Positions 1-8,030 of a stretch of 13,472 nucleotides of DNA are shown here, in pieces (position 1 is the first letter of the stretch; each line of letters starts with the position of its first letter). The notes under the pieces were generated by a model, which saw only the letters and a program-made list of their open reading frames with translations, was not told the origin of the DNA and did not search any database. Source of the DNA: JAKJBL01 sp964461335. GTDB lineage: Bacteria; Bacillota; Clostridia; Christensenellales; CAG-138. The DNA lies in the NCBI GenBank assembly GCA_964461335.1, contig CAYWTY010000046.1:1-13472 (forward strand), in the 5' to 3' direction. Made by a program: the position numbers and the translations under genes.

Positions 1-8
1 AAATTAGC

Positions 9-40
9 AAAAGGGCGCCCGTTTTATGGGCGCCCTTTTT
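9..40. terminator. Rho-independent terminator, probably bidirectional
   Basis: A perfect 8-base GC-only stem (GGGCGCCC at 13-20 and again at 28-35, self-complementary) encloses a 7-base loop. It is flanked by four A on the left and a T run on the right. It begins only a few bases past the stop codon of the leftward kinase gene, so it should end that transcription unit. The longer T run on the right also suits termination of a rightward gene lying outside the window. Confidence 0.85.
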
Positions 41-45
41 TATAC

Positions 46-873
46 TTAACGAACCCTGAAGATTGTGCGCGGGCATGCGCCCTCAATAGCATCTTTAAGC
101 CTGCACCTGCCGTTTGCAATTATTACTGTTGTACCTTGGCGAATAGGGCCTTTTATAAAATCAAGCTTTGCTCGCGCACCGCCTGCGCCTGCTCTGCTTG
201 CGCCTACGCACGCCTTTTGAAGCTCATCAAGGGCTAAAAGCACCTCGTCCGTGTCCTTGCCCTCAACTGCTTTTACAAGCGTCTTTGGGTCATTCGGGTC
301 GCTGTATATGCCATCAACAGATGTTAGTATAATTAGATATTTCGAGCGTACAAGCATGCAAATTACAGAGGCTGTTTCGTCATTATCAATACACTCAACA
401 ACTTGGTCTGTTTTTTCGCGCAAATAGCTAAGCTCCATGCGCCTGTTTTCTTCCATGCTTACAGGGTCATTATAGTTAACAATGGGGATTGCGCCTTGGC
501 TAGCACAGCGGAGCAAAAAACGTTTAATATGCGCACGCTTTTCTTCATCATTAAAATGCATATGCTCAACCAAGAGCTGCCGTACGGAATACTGCGGCGG
601 GATGAAGCGCCTGTATTCCTGCATAAGGATTGCCTGCCCTTGTGCAGCATAATCCGTCTTAATATCTTCAATGTCACCTGTAAGCTCTTTGCCGTTTCGC
701 TTTATATAGTCGAGCCTGCCGATTTCAACAGCGCCTGAGCTTACCCAAATCATGCCAGGGCGAAGCTCAGCGCCCAAATTGCTAAAGATATTATAGTCTA
801 TATCATTATCTTCCTTGCGTATAAGCGCCATTGACCCGATTTTGCCGACAATTTCATACTCGAACTTGCTCAT
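46..873 (-). CDS. Glutamate-5-kinase-like amino acid kinase, no PUA domain
   Basis: This 275-residue protein has the amino acid kinase fold in the glutamate 5-kinase (ProB) arrangement. Visible signatures are KIGS (11-14), VSSGAVEIG (near 44-52), AAQGQ (near 75-80), IPIVNYNDPVS (near 128-138), a DNDETAS element (near 163), LTSVDGIYSDP (near 183-193) and a glycine-rich GAGGARAKL (near 227-235). The family phosphorylates a carboxylate with ATP; ProB makes glutamyl phosphate for proline synthesis. Full-length ProB usually has a C-terminal PUA domain, absent here, and several motif positions are divergent (GAGGAR where GTGGM is usual; NYND where NEND is usual). No proA or proC lies nearby, so the substrate is uncertain. 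A GGGGG-rich ribosome site about six bases before the ATG supports the start. It is the last gene of the leftward block, 23 bases after the beta-propeller gene, followed at once by a terminator. Confidence 0.8.
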   Translation of the reverse strand: MSKFEYEIVGKIGSMALIRKEDNDIDYNIFSNLGAELRPGMIWVSSGAVEIGRLDYIKRNGKELTGDIEDIKTDYAAQGQAILMQEYRRFIPPQYSVRQLLVEHMHFNDEEKRAHIKRFLLRCASQGAIPIVNYNDPVSMEENRRMELSYLREKTDQVVECIDNDETASVICMLVRSKYLIILTSVDGIYSDPNDPKTLVKAVEGKDTDEVLLALDELQKACVGASRAGAGGARAKLDFIKGPIRQGTTVIIANGRCRLKDAIEGACPRTIFRVR

Positions 874-895
874 AGATTACCCCCGCTTATTGAGC

Positions 896-2746
896 TTAGC
901 TTATTTTAACGCAGATAATTTTTTGGCTCTCGCCTGAGCCATGTGTGCCGCGTGTTCCAACAACAAGATAATCCCCAAAAACTGCAGGCGTGCTTTCCAT
1001 ACGCGAGCCCATATCAAGCTCAAAAAGAGCTGCGCCTGTTCTTGCATCATGCATGCGGAGTTTGCCGTTTCTATCCCCCTGGATGATATAGGCGTTTTCT
1101 TCTGCATCGTATATTACTACTGGCGAGCTCCAATAATCCGAATACTGCTCAAAGCGCCATACTTCCCTGCCGCTTTGCTTATCATAAGCTATAAGCCTTC
1201 CGCCATTGCCCTGCTTTTCTTCCCCTTCTTCTACATAGGTTACAGGTACGAGCGTTGCGTTAAAAATTACAAGGTCTGCTATTTTGCCCCTGCCTGAGTG
1301 GGGTGTGCCTAAAGTTCCGCCATTGCTTGATGTGTTGCCATAGCGCGCATCCCATTCGTTTTGCCAAATAATTCTCCCTGTGGGGCCGTCTATCTTTCTG
1401 TGGTAGCTTTTGCCGCCCCCTGAAGAAGCAGCGCCGCTTTGCTTATCAACCTCATTTGCAGTATACAAATAAAAGGTGCTATTTTCAGGGTCTTCTTCAA
1501 GCACAATGGATACATCGCTGTCATCCGTAACATCCACAACATATTTAAGCTCTAAAGTATTTAGGTCAAGGCATTGAAGTCTCCCGCCGTTATCTGTAAA
1601 GAAGGCGTAGTTTCTAAATACTGCTGCCGAGTTTTCAATGCCGAGCCAGCGTTTGTCCTTTTCTTCACTTACTCCGTAACCATCGCCTATATAGCGGTAT
1701 TTTTCAAGCCCGCCCGGGTTAACAGAGACTTTCCCGGCTGCTTCATCAAAAACTGCATTGAGTTTTACAGTGTAAAAGACGCCGTTTTCTCCGGGTGCAA
1801 TTAGAGTATCAGTTGCTGCGTGAACAAGCGCGCTGCTGTCATACGCCTGCCATCTCCTATGCGAAAACGGGTCTACACCTCCGAACTTCCAAATGACTTC
1901 GTTTTTTATTAAGTCAACAATTCTAAACCATGACCCTCCGCTTGTATCGGGTATACCCTGGCCTGTATATAAAAGCGGATACCCGCGCGGGTCAAGTGAT
2001 GCTGTTCCTTTTGTAACAACCCCAAGCTTAATAGGCTCACGCGTACGCCTGCCGCTTTCAAGCTCAAGGAAGTGAATGTAGCCATCCATTGCAGGGTATA
2101 TGACTTCTTTAAGCTGCTCTTTATCTTTAAACTCCTGCTTTATCCCCAAGATGCGGCGCGTTTTTTCAGGCCACTCGACTATTATCGGCATGCCAGTCCA
2201 GCCTGTGCCAGTCCACGTGCCAAGCCCTTCGCCTGCATTTAAGCTGCCTATATCTGCAGCCCAAATGCGCGTAAGCTTTTTTTCTAAAACTGATTGTGTA
2301 CCATAGACGAATGTGTTTCTGTAATTATTGCCGCCAAATGTCAAAATGCCCGGGAGCTTTGTATACTCCTTAGCGCTTTCAAAGCGCATATCGCCGCTAC
2401 GCAAAAATGAGGCTGCTTCCTCGCCACTAATCATTATTTTTGTTTTAAAGCCGAAGTTATCCGGGTTTGCTTCAGAAACAGGCTCAATTGCAAGCTCTTG
2501 AGGGAGCTTAAAGTCAGGTATTGGTGTTGCCTTAGGTTCAGGCAGTAAATCATTTACAGGCGCCTCTGTTTTAGAAGGCAGAATATTTTTTAAATTAAAA
2601 GGCTTTTTATCAGAACTGAGCAGGTTTATAAGCATTAGCGCTGCTGCTGCAAGCGCAAGAAGGAGCGCTAAAAAGAGCAAAAACCGCCCCCAGCGAATGC
2701 TGCGTTTTCTATAGCCTGTCTGGCGGCCTTTGTACCCTCTCCTCAT
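896..2746 (-). CDS. Membrane-anchored PQQ-like beta-propeller protein
   Basis: About 616 residues from the chosen ATG. A very basic N-terminus (many Arg and Lys in residues 1-20) is followed by one hydrophobic helix (about 21-43), then a proline-rich spacer and a large extracytoplasmic domain. The C-terminal half contains repeated propeller strands such as GRIIWQNEW, GREVWRFEQ, a YIIQGDRNGKL stretch and a DARTGAALFELD stretch, typical of PQQ-like/YncE-type repeat proteins that form a beta-propeller. Such domains usually act as scaffolds or ligand binders; no catalytic residues can be assigned, and PQQ binding itself is not implied. An in-frame GTG gives a seven-residue longer form (end 2767), but the ATG at 2746 has a much better ribosome site directly upstream. 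The neighbouring NlpC/P60 gene in the same direction suggests a cell-envelope role. That is inference. Confidence 0.8.
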   Translation of the reverse strand: MRRGYKGRQTGYRKRSIRWGRFLLFLALLLALAAAALMLINLLSSDKKPFNLKNILPSKTEAPVNDLLPEPKATPIPDFKLPQELAIEPVSEANPDNFGFKTKIMISGEEAASFLRSGDMRFESAKEYTKLPGILTFGGNNYRNTFVYGTQSVLEKKLTRIWAADIGSLNAGEGLGTWTGTGWTGMPIIVEWPEKTRRILGIKQEFKDKEQLKEVIYPAMDGYIHFLELESGRRTREPIKLGVVTKGTASLDPRGYPLLYTGQGIPDTSGGSWFRIVDLIKNEVIWKFGGVDPFSHRRWQAYDSSALVHAATDTLIAPGENGVFYTVKLNAVFDEAAGKVSVNPGGLEKYRYIGDGYGVSEEKDKRWLGIENSAAVFRNYAFFTDNGGRLQCLDLNTLELKYVVDVTDDSDVSIVLEEDPENSTFYLYTANEVDKQSGAASSGGGKSYHRKIDGPTGRIIWQNEWDARYGNTSSNGGTLGTPHSGRGKIADLVIFNATLVPVTYVEEGEEKQGNGGRLIAYDKQSGREVWRFEQYSDYWSSPVVIYDAEENAYIIQGDRNGKLRMHDARTGAALFELDMGSRMESTPAVFGDYLVVGTRGTHGSGESQKIICVKIS

Positions 2747-2758
2747 CCTTCCCCCCTT
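2747..2758 (-). promoter_or_regulatory. Ribosome binding site choosing the ATG start of the propeller gene
   Basis: On the minus strand AAGGGGGGAAGG sits immediately before the ATG at 2746-2744. The longer GTG start at 2767 has no comparable purine run in front of it, so the ATG is preferred. Confidence 0.55.
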
Positions 2759-2799
2759 AAATCCCACAGTACTATGCCCGAAGAAGGCTTTAAAACAGT

Positions 2800-3660
2800 T
2801 TACTCGTAATAGCGAATGAGCGCCTGCGTGCCAAGCTCTTCCATGCCTTTTTCACAAAGTGATGTGTACATGTCATTAACTTTTTTAAGCACTTCAAGCG
2901 GCAGCCCCCGCTCTGAAGCTTCTGTAAGTGCAATGCCCATATCCTTGCAAAAATGCTTTATATAGAACCCTGCGCCAAAATCCTCATTTAAAATTCGCTC
3001 TGCGTAAGTATCCATCTGTCGGCTTGCAGCTGAGCCGCTGCTAATGCACGAGAGCACTGCCTCTGCATCTGCACCAACCTTTTTTACATAGGCAAGCGCT
3101 TCGCTTAAGCCTGCTATTGTGCCTGCAATAGCAATTTGGTTCGCCATTTTTGCATGCTGGCCTGCGCCCGGCCCACCTACATGGCCGATTTTCTTGCCAA
3201 GCTTAGAAAACAGCGACTTGCATGCGTCAAATGCCTCTTTATCGCCGCCTACCATAATTGTAAGCGCAGCATTCTTTGCGCCTATATCTCCGCCTGTAAC
3301 AGGCGCGTCAAGGCTGTACAGGCCTTTTGCCTTTGCAGCCTTGTATATTCTTTGTGCAAGTTCAGGGCTGCTTGTAGTCATATCTATAATATATGTGCCT
3401 AGCTCAGCTTTTTCAATAATCCCGCCTTCATCTAAGTAAACTGCTTCTACATCCCTCGGGTAGCCGACTATTGTAATTACAGCCTCTGCCCCTTTTGCAC
3501 AAAGCGCAGGTGTATCGCACCAAATTGCGCCCTTTTCTAAAAGCGCTTCTGCCTTTGCCTTTGTTCTGTTATATACTCTTAAATTATATCCTGCCTCAAG
3601 CAGATGCCCTGCCATAGCAGAGCCCATAATTCCTGTGCCTATAAACCCGATAGTTTTCAT
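2800..3660 (-). CDS. NAD(P)-dependent beta-hydroxyacid dehydrogenase (3-hydroxyisobutyrate dehydrogenase family)
   Basis: A 286-residue soluble oxidoreductase, normal length for the family that includes 3-hydroxyisobutyrate dehydrogenase and tartronate semialdehyde reductase (GarR). The N-terminal Rossmann motif GFIGTGIMG spans residues 5-13. NRT at 31-33 follows the second strand, where the residue after the strand influences NAD versus NADP choice; Asn-Arg would fit NADP, which is inference. The substrate-binding signature DAPVTGG is at 118-124. The catalytic lysine lies in GAGQHAKMANQ at residue 171, with the conserved Asn at 174. The enzyme oxidises or reduces a beta-hydroxyacid/semialdehyde pair; the exact substrate cannot be told from sequence, and succinic-semialdehyde or glyoxylate reductase activity also occurs in the family. 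It lies 37 bases after the NlpC/P60 gene and 53 before the propeller gene, so cotranscription is likely without an obvious functional link. Confidence 0.9.
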   Translation of the reverse strand: MKTIGFIGTGIMGSAMAGHLLEAGYNLRVYNRTKAKAEALLEKGAIWCDTPALCAKGAEAVITIVGYPRDVEAVYLDEGGIIEKAELGTYIIDMTTSSPELAQRIYKAAKAKGLYSLDAPVTGGDIGAKNAALTIMVGGDKEAFDACKSLFSKLGKKIGHVGGPGAGQHAKMANQIAIAGTIAGLSEALAYVKKVGADAEAVLSCISSGSAASRQMDTYAERILNEDFGAGFYIKHFCKDMGIALTEASERGLPLEVLKKVNDMYTSLCEKGMEELGTQALIRYYE

Positions 3661-3697
3661 TTATTCTTTTAACCCTTCCGTATTTTCTCCTTATACT

Positions 3698-4912
3698 CTA
3701 CCATGGTCTGCGCGCCCATGCAAAAAGGCGTTTCCATGTTGCGCTTGTACAGGAGCGGCGCACGACTTTGCCATTGTTTGAGGATGCATCTACCATTTCG
3801 CCGTTTCCTATGTAAATGCCCACATGCCCTATTTTGCTCCCTGAGTTGTTGCGGAAAAACAGCAGGTCGCCTGGTTTAAGCTTGCTTAAGCTGTCTATTC
3901 TTTCCCAGTCTTCAATATTTGCATAGCCTGCTGCATTAAGTCTGCGGCGGTTCGAGCCACCCTGCTTAAGGCAGTAGTAAACTAAGCCAGAACAATCATA
4001 CGAGTTGGGGCCTTCGTTGCCGCGGATATATTTAGAACCGAGCTGCGCTTTTGCGACTTCTATCATTTTGCTGATAGTTGCTTTGCTGCGCGCCTGTTTT
4101 GCAAGAGCAGGGCTTTGCTTTGCCTTATCTGAGTTTATCATGTTGAATGTCTGCTCGCCTGCTTTGCCATCAATACTAAGCTTGTTTACATTTTGGAACG
4201 CCTTAACTGCTTCTATTGTTTCGCTTCCATAATAGCCGGTGACTTTTCTCAGGTAGCCAAGCTCCTTTAGCTGGCGCTGAAAGCTATCAACATCAGTTCC
4301 CCGGGTTCCTTCGAGCAGAGTGTATTTCTTTGCATCATCCGAATAAATAAGCGCAAGGGTCTGTTCCCCTGCAATTTTATCCTGCTGGAGCTCATGCTGG
4401 CGCTGAAAGCGCATTAGCGCATCCTCAGTTGCAGGGCCAAAGTGGAGCGTTGGCTCGTCAATATCCAAATACCCAAGCTCCATAAGGCGCAGTTGCAGCT
4501 CCATTACAGCCTCACTGTCTTCTACACCATAGTAAAGCGAAGGGTCGGGCGTTGGCTCAGGCACAGGCTCTGGCGTTATTTCAGCCGGAGCTTTCGGAGG
4601 CGGGATTTCAAGCATTTGCCCATCTATTGAGGCAGCTGCTCTTATAAGCGCAGGTTCCGCCTTTTTTACGCCTGCCCCATCCCCCTTTTTAGGCAAAATT
4701 AAAAGCACAACAACAAGAGCTGCAATGCTGCATGCAGCAGCTAAAAGAGCTGCGCGTTTTCGCCTGCTAATTAGGGTTAGAGCTGTAAGCACCCTGTCAA
4801 GTACATGCACAGGCCCTTTTGCAACATGATAAAGCATGCGCTTAAAGCGGCTTGTCCTTATGCTGCGCCTTCTTATCAAGCGATATAACCTCCGTCTGTA
4901 TTTGTAACTCAT
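3698..4912 (-). CDS. Membrane-anchored NlpC/P60 peptidoglycan hydrolase with two PG-binding domains
   Basis: About 404 residues from the ATG. A strongly basic N-terminus (residues 1-53) precedes one transmembrane helix (about 54-73) and a Pro/Glu-rich spacer (about 105-125). Two peptidoglycan-binding_1 type repeats follow (about 134-190 and 204-260), each with the LQ/FQ...LGYL...G..T..A...FQ pattern and ending G..T...I. The C-terminal NlpC/P60 domain (about 280-404) shows the catalytic Cys in YDCSG (307) and His in GHVG (363), with DASS next to the expected position of the third polar residue. Such enzymes cut D-Glu to diamino acid bonds in stem peptides. The basic head and single helix suggest a type II anchored enzyme acting outside the membrane. 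An in-frame TTG nine codons upstream (end 4939) has an AAAGG about nine bases before it; neither start has a strong ribosome site, so the ATG is only preferred. It heads the leftward four-gene block. Confidence 0.88.
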   Translation of the reverse strand: MSYKYRRRLYRLIRRRSIRTSRFKRMLYHVAKGPVHVLDRVLTALTLISRRKRAALLAAACSIAALVVVLLILPKKGDGAGVKKAEPALIRAAASIDGQMLEIPPPKAPAEITPEPVPEPTPDPSLYYGVEDSEAVMELQLRLMELGYLDIDEPTLHFGPATEDALMRFQRQHELQQDKIAGEQTLALIYSDDAKKYTLLEGTRGTDVDSFQRQLKELGYLRKVTGYYGSETIEAVKAFQNVNKLSIDGKAGEQTFNMINSDKAKQSPALAKQARSKATISKMIEVAKAQLGSKYIRGNEGPNSYDCSGLVYYCLKQGGSNRRRLNAAGYANIEDWERIDSLSKLKPGDLLFFRNNSGSKIGHVGIYIGNGEMVDASSNNGKVVRRSCTSATWKRLFAWARRPW

Positions 4913-5021
4913 TTTAACTATTTTTTCGACAACAGGCAATGCTTAGCGCCTTTGTTTATGGCATATTCATAATTCTTTGCTTTTTGGTTTTTATATTTGA
5001 GATTTATTCAAGCAAAAGGCA

Positions 5022-5050
5022 TTGACAAACCCGGAGCATTTTAGCATACT
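5022..5050 (+). promoter_or_regulatory. Sigma-A type promoter of the glyS leader
   Basis: A perfect -35 TTGACA (5022-5027) is separated by 17 bases from CATACT (5045-5050), which matches four of six bases of the -10 consensus. Transcription would start near 5057, just before the first paired element of the T-box leader. Confidence 0.7.
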
Positions 5051-5056
5051 ATCAAG

Positions 5057-5256
5057 CATAAACGCATACGGCAAAGACGGGAAAACGGCCGCAATAATGC
5101 TTTAGCGAACCGGGGAGGGTGCAAGCCCGGGAGCATAAAACCGCGCCTTTGGCAGCCCTGAGCCGAGTTTTTTAAAGCGGGCGGCATTATGCCGCCAAAA
5201 AGGGTGGAACCGCGGGCAATGCCTCGTCCCTTTATTGGGATGAAGCATTTTTATTT
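5057..5256 (+). ncRNA. Glycine T-box riboswitch leader of glyS
   Basis: The canonical T-box AGGGTGGAACCGCG is at 5201-5214. The stem I base can be drawn: CGGC (5069-5072) pairs with GCCG (5162-5165) and GGG (5079-5081) with CCC (5156-5158), with AAAGA opposite TGA forming the usual kink-turn. The upper part of stem I includes ATGCT/AGCAT pairing (5098-5102 with 5132-5136) and the conserved-looking GGTGCAAGCC region (near 5118-5128). The specifier reads GGC at 5151-5153, a glycine codon, just before AGCCCTGAGC. The antiterminator bulge TGGA would pair with a tRNA ending UCCA, fitting the U discriminator usual in bacterial tRNA-Gly. A GGCGGC/GCCGCC hairpin (5180-5196) occupies the stem III position. 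Uncharged tRNA-Gly binding should stabilise the antiterminator (AGGG 5201-5204 with CCCT 5228-5231) and turn on the synthetase gene. The 5' boundary is inferred from the promoter. Confidence 0.93.
5221..5256 (+). terminator. T-box intrinsic terminator
   Basis: GCCTCGTCCC (5221-5230) pairs with GGGATGAAGC (5237-5246) around a six-base loop, with one C-A mismatch and one G-T pair, followed by ATTTTTATTT. The CCC at 5228-5230 is also needed by the antiterminator, so the two structures exclude each other as expected for a T-box. Confidence 0.85.
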
Positions 5257-5338
5257 GCCTTAAGTTACATTATATATAAGATTTGACAAGCTGCGGCTTT
5301 TCAAAGAACCAAAACCGTCAAAGCAGAAGGAGAATAAA

Positions 5339-6724
5339 ATGGAAAAGACCATGGAGAAAATTGTAGCCTTATGTAAAAACCGGGGGTATATCTTCCCTGG
5401 CTCTGAAATATACGGCGGCCTTGCAAACACATGGGATTATGGCCCGCTCGGGGTTGAATATAAAAACAATGTAAAGCGCGCATGGTGGCAGAAGTTTGTT
5501 CAGGAAAGCCTATATAATGTAGGCATGGATGCAGCAATTTTAATGAACCGCGAAACTTGGGTAGCCTCAGGCCATGTTGGCGGGTTTTCCGACCCTTTGA
5601 TGGATTGTAAGGCTTGCAAGGCACGTTTTCGCGCAGACAAGCTGATTGAGGAGTTCGCGCATAAAAACAAACTTGATATCCACCCGGATGGCTGGAGCAA
5701 CCCGGAAATGGAAGCTTATATAAAGCAAAATGAGCTTGCCTGCCCTGAATGCGGAGCAAGGGATTTTACAAGCATCCGCAAGTTCAACCTCATGTTTAAA
5801 ACGTTCCAGGGAGTTACGGAAGACAGCTTTTCGGAAGTTTACCTGCGTCCTGAAACAGCGCAGGGCATTTTTGTAAACTTTAAAAATGTGCAGCGTACTT
5901 CAAGGAAGAAGATTCCCTTTGGCATTGCGCAAATTGGCAAAGCCTTTAGAAACGAAATCACGCCCGGCAACTTCACCTTCCGCACACGCGAATTTGAACA
6001 AATGGAGCTTGAGTTCTTCTGTGAGCCTGGCACTGATATGCACTGGTATAACTATTGGAAGGAGTTTTGCGAAAACTGGCTGCTTTCGCTTGGCATGAAG
6101 CGTGAAAACCTCAGGCTTCGCGAACACGCAAAAGAGGAACTTTCGCATTACTCAAAGGGCACAACAGATTTTGAATATTTATTCCCGTTTGGCTGGGGCG
6201 AGTTATGGGGGATTGCGAACAGAACCGACTATGACCTAAAGCAGCATATGAAGCACTCTGGCGAAAACCTTGAGTATGTTGACCCATTCGACAACACGCA
6301 CAAATATGTGCCCTATTGCGTTGAGCCATCGCTTGGCGCTGACCGCGTTGCGCTTGCATTCCTCTCTGATGCCTATGATGAGGAAACCCTCGAAGGCGGG
6401 GATGTACGCACAGTTCTTAGGCTCCACCCTGCGCTTGCGCCTTTTAAGGCTGCTGTGCTGCCGCTTACAAAAAAGCTTCAGGAGAAAGCGTTAGAAGTAC
6501 ATGCGCTTGCTTCAAAATACTTTATGACAGACTATGACGAAGCAGGCGCAATTGGCCGCCGCTACCGCAGAGAGGACGAAATCGGCACCCCGTTTTGCAT
6601 AACTGTTGATTTTGATACGCTTGAGGATAATACAGTCACAGTGCGTGAGCGCGACAGCATGCAGCAAATTCGCCTCAAAATTGAGGAAGTGACCGAATAT
6701 ATTTTAGAAAAGACACGCTTTTAA
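5339..6724 (+). CDS. glyS: Glycyl-tRNA synthetase, dimeric (class II) type
   Basis: A 461-residue class II aminoacyl-tRNA synthetase that charges tRNA-Gly with glycine. It is the single-chain alpha2 type, not the separate alpha/beta type. The N-terminus carries the family stretch with GYIFPGSEIYGG and WDYGPLG (16-38). Two CxxC pairs (C90/C93 and C135/C138) look like a zinc site. Motif 2 is FRNEI followed by FRTREFEQMELEFF (203-227). Motif 3 is EPSLGADRVALAFL (329-342), with the conserved Arg at 336. The C-terminal anticodon-binding domain begins near LHPALAPFKAAVLPL (362-376). AGAAGGAG lies six bases before the ATG. Expression is controlled by the upstream glycine T-box. The gene ends 11 bases from the convergent transporter gene, with no hairpin between them. 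Length and motifs are normal for the family. Confidence 0.97.
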   Translation: MEKTMEKIVALCKNRGYIFPGSEIYGGLANTWDYGPLGVEYKNNVKRAWWQKFVQESLYNVGMDAAILMNRETWVASGHVGGFSDPLMDCKACKARFRADKLIEEFAHKNKLDIHPDGWSNPEMEAYIKQNELACPECGARDFTSIRKFNLMFKTFQGVTEDSFSEVYLRPETAQGIFVNFKNVQRTSRKKIPFGIAQIGKAFRNEITPGNFTFRTREFEQMELEFFCEPGTDMHWYNYWKEFCENWLLSLGMKRENLRLREHAKEELSHYSKGTTDFEYLFPFGWGELWGIANRTDYDLKQHMKHSGENLEYVDPFDNTHKYVPYCVEPSLGADRVALAFLSDAYDEETLEGGDVRTVLRLHPALAPFKAAVLPLTKKLQEKALEVHALASKYFMTDYDEAGAIGRRYRREDEIGTPFCITVDFDTLEDNTVTVRERDSMQQIRLKIEEVTEYILEKTRF

Positions 6725-6735
6725 GGCAAGCAGGG

Positions 6736-7992
6736 CTATTTGTTTTGCATACTTTTATCATCCGGCACAAGAAGCAAAAGCAGCCCGCCTATTAAAAACA
6801 CGGCAAATATGGGCAAAACACCGTCATTAATGCGGCCTGTTGAAGACACTACAACGCCCATTAGCGCAGTACCCATTACGCTTTCGAATTTGCCAAAGAT
6901 ATTATAAAGGCCGAAAAACTCGCCTGAACGCCGCTTATCTCTGATAAGCCTTCCAAAGTATGAGCGTGAAAGCGCCTGTATACCCCCTTGGGCAGTACCA
7001 ACAAGCGAGGCGAGCAGGTAAAACTGCCAGGCAGACGCCATAAGATAGCCTACAACGCAAACCCCAAGATATGTAAGAATGCCTGTGTAGAGCATACGCT
7101 TAGCGCCAAAACGCTCTGCTAAGCGGCCGTATAATATTGAAGAGGGGAATGCAATTACCTGCGTAAGAAGCAGCCCGAGGATTATATCCGTAGCTCCAAG
7201 CCCTAAGGCGTCTGCATATGTTGACGCCATTTTTATTATTGTGCCTACTCCGTCAATATAAAAGAAGTACGCAACTAAGAAGAGAAAAAGGTATTTATGC
7301 TCTTTTGCTGCTTTAAGGGTTTTATAAACGCGCATAAGGCTCTTTTTAAACATCCCGCGCTCAGGCTCAATGGATGTGTGCTGTCGCACATTGCGAAAGA
7401 AGGGGATTGTAAACACAGCCCACCATACTGCAGTAATAAAACAGGAAATGCGCATTGCCATAGTTTCATCCACACCTATGTTAGAGCCGAACATAACAAG
7501 CGCAATGCTTACAAGAAACGGGATTGTGCTGCCGCCTATATACCCCAAGCCAAAGCCCCAGGTGCTAACTTTATCCATCCGCTCGTTTGAAGTTACATCA
7601 ATAAGAAATGCATCGTAAAACAGGTTTGCACCCGCAAAGCCGAAGTTTGTTATTCCGTAGAGCACAAGCAGCATTATATAGGAATTGTTGAATGGGATAA
7701 GCCCTGTTGCAAGCACACCAACTGCAAAGAACGCAATAAACATCCGCATTCTGCGCAAGTGATAATCCGCAACTGCACCAAGCACAGGCGCAAGCACAGC
7801 TATAACAAGGCCTGTAATAGAGCTTGCATAGCCCCAGTTTGCGGTATGCTGCACGCTTGTTACACCGCCCTTAACTGCCATTTGCGCTGCATAAAGCGGA
7901 AGTATGGCAGCAACAAGTATGGAATAGGCGGAGTTTGCCCAATCGTACATAATCCAGGCAAATTCCGGTTTTGTAAATTGCTTTTGCTTCAT
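6736..7992 (-). CDS. Major facilitator transporter, UMF1/Atg22-like family
   Basis: A 418-residue polytopic membrane protein with about twelve hydrophobic helices. The N-terminal signature MYDWANSAYS (about 15-24) is characteristic of the UMF1/Atg22-like branch of the major facilitator superfamily. Further support comes from the DYHLRRMRMF loop between helices 2 and 3, a basic cytoplasmic loop near the middle (after FFRNVRQ), and the GGIQALSRSYFGRLI segment, which in this family lies in the second half. Fungal Atg22 exports amino acids from the vacuole; the substrate of bacterial members is unknown, so none is assigned. The gene is convergent with glyS and divergent from the VOC gene. The ribosome site is weak (AGAGA about six bases before the ATG). 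A TATAAT at 8048-8043 on the minus strand may be its -10 element. Confidence 0.9.
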   Translation of the reverse strand: MKQKQFTKPEFAWIMYDWANSAYSILVAAILPLYAAQMAVKGGVTSVQHTANWGYASSITGLVIAVLAPVLGAVADYHLRRMRMFIAFFAVGVLATGLIPFNNSYIMLLVLYGITNFGFAGANLFYDAFLIDVTSNERMDKVSTWGFGLGYIGGSTIPFLVSIALVMFGSNIGVDETMAMRISCFITAVWWAVFTIPFFRNVRQHTSIEPERGMFKKSLMRVYKTLKAAKEHKYLFLFLVAYFFYIDGVGTIIKMASTYADALGLGATDIILGLLLTQVIAFPSSILYGRLAERFGAKRMLYTGILTYLGVCVVGYLMASAWQFYLLASLVGTAQGGIQALSRSYFGRLIRDKRRSGEFFGLYNIFGKFESVMGTALMGVVVSSTGRINDGVLPIFAVFLIGGLLLLLVPDDKSMQNK

Positions 7993-8030
7993 TTATTGTC
8001 TCTTTTCGTTTATATTGTGAAAAAGATAAA

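Noticed and set aside
5107..5165. Cobalamin-riboswitch-like GGTGCAAGCC stretch in the glyS leader
   Set aside because: The same bases form the upper part of T-box stem I, and the T-box sequence, specifier and terminator settle the class.
5283..5288. A second perfect TTGACA between the T-box terminator and glyS
   Set aside because: Seventeen bases downstream there is only GAACCA, nothing like a -10, so no T-box-independent promoter is supported.
5301..5759. Long minus-strand reading frame opposite the glyS start, 152 codons
   Set aside because: It overlaps the definite glyS gene, has low-complexity mixed composition without a recognisable domain, and has no ribosome site; it is a shadow of glyS.
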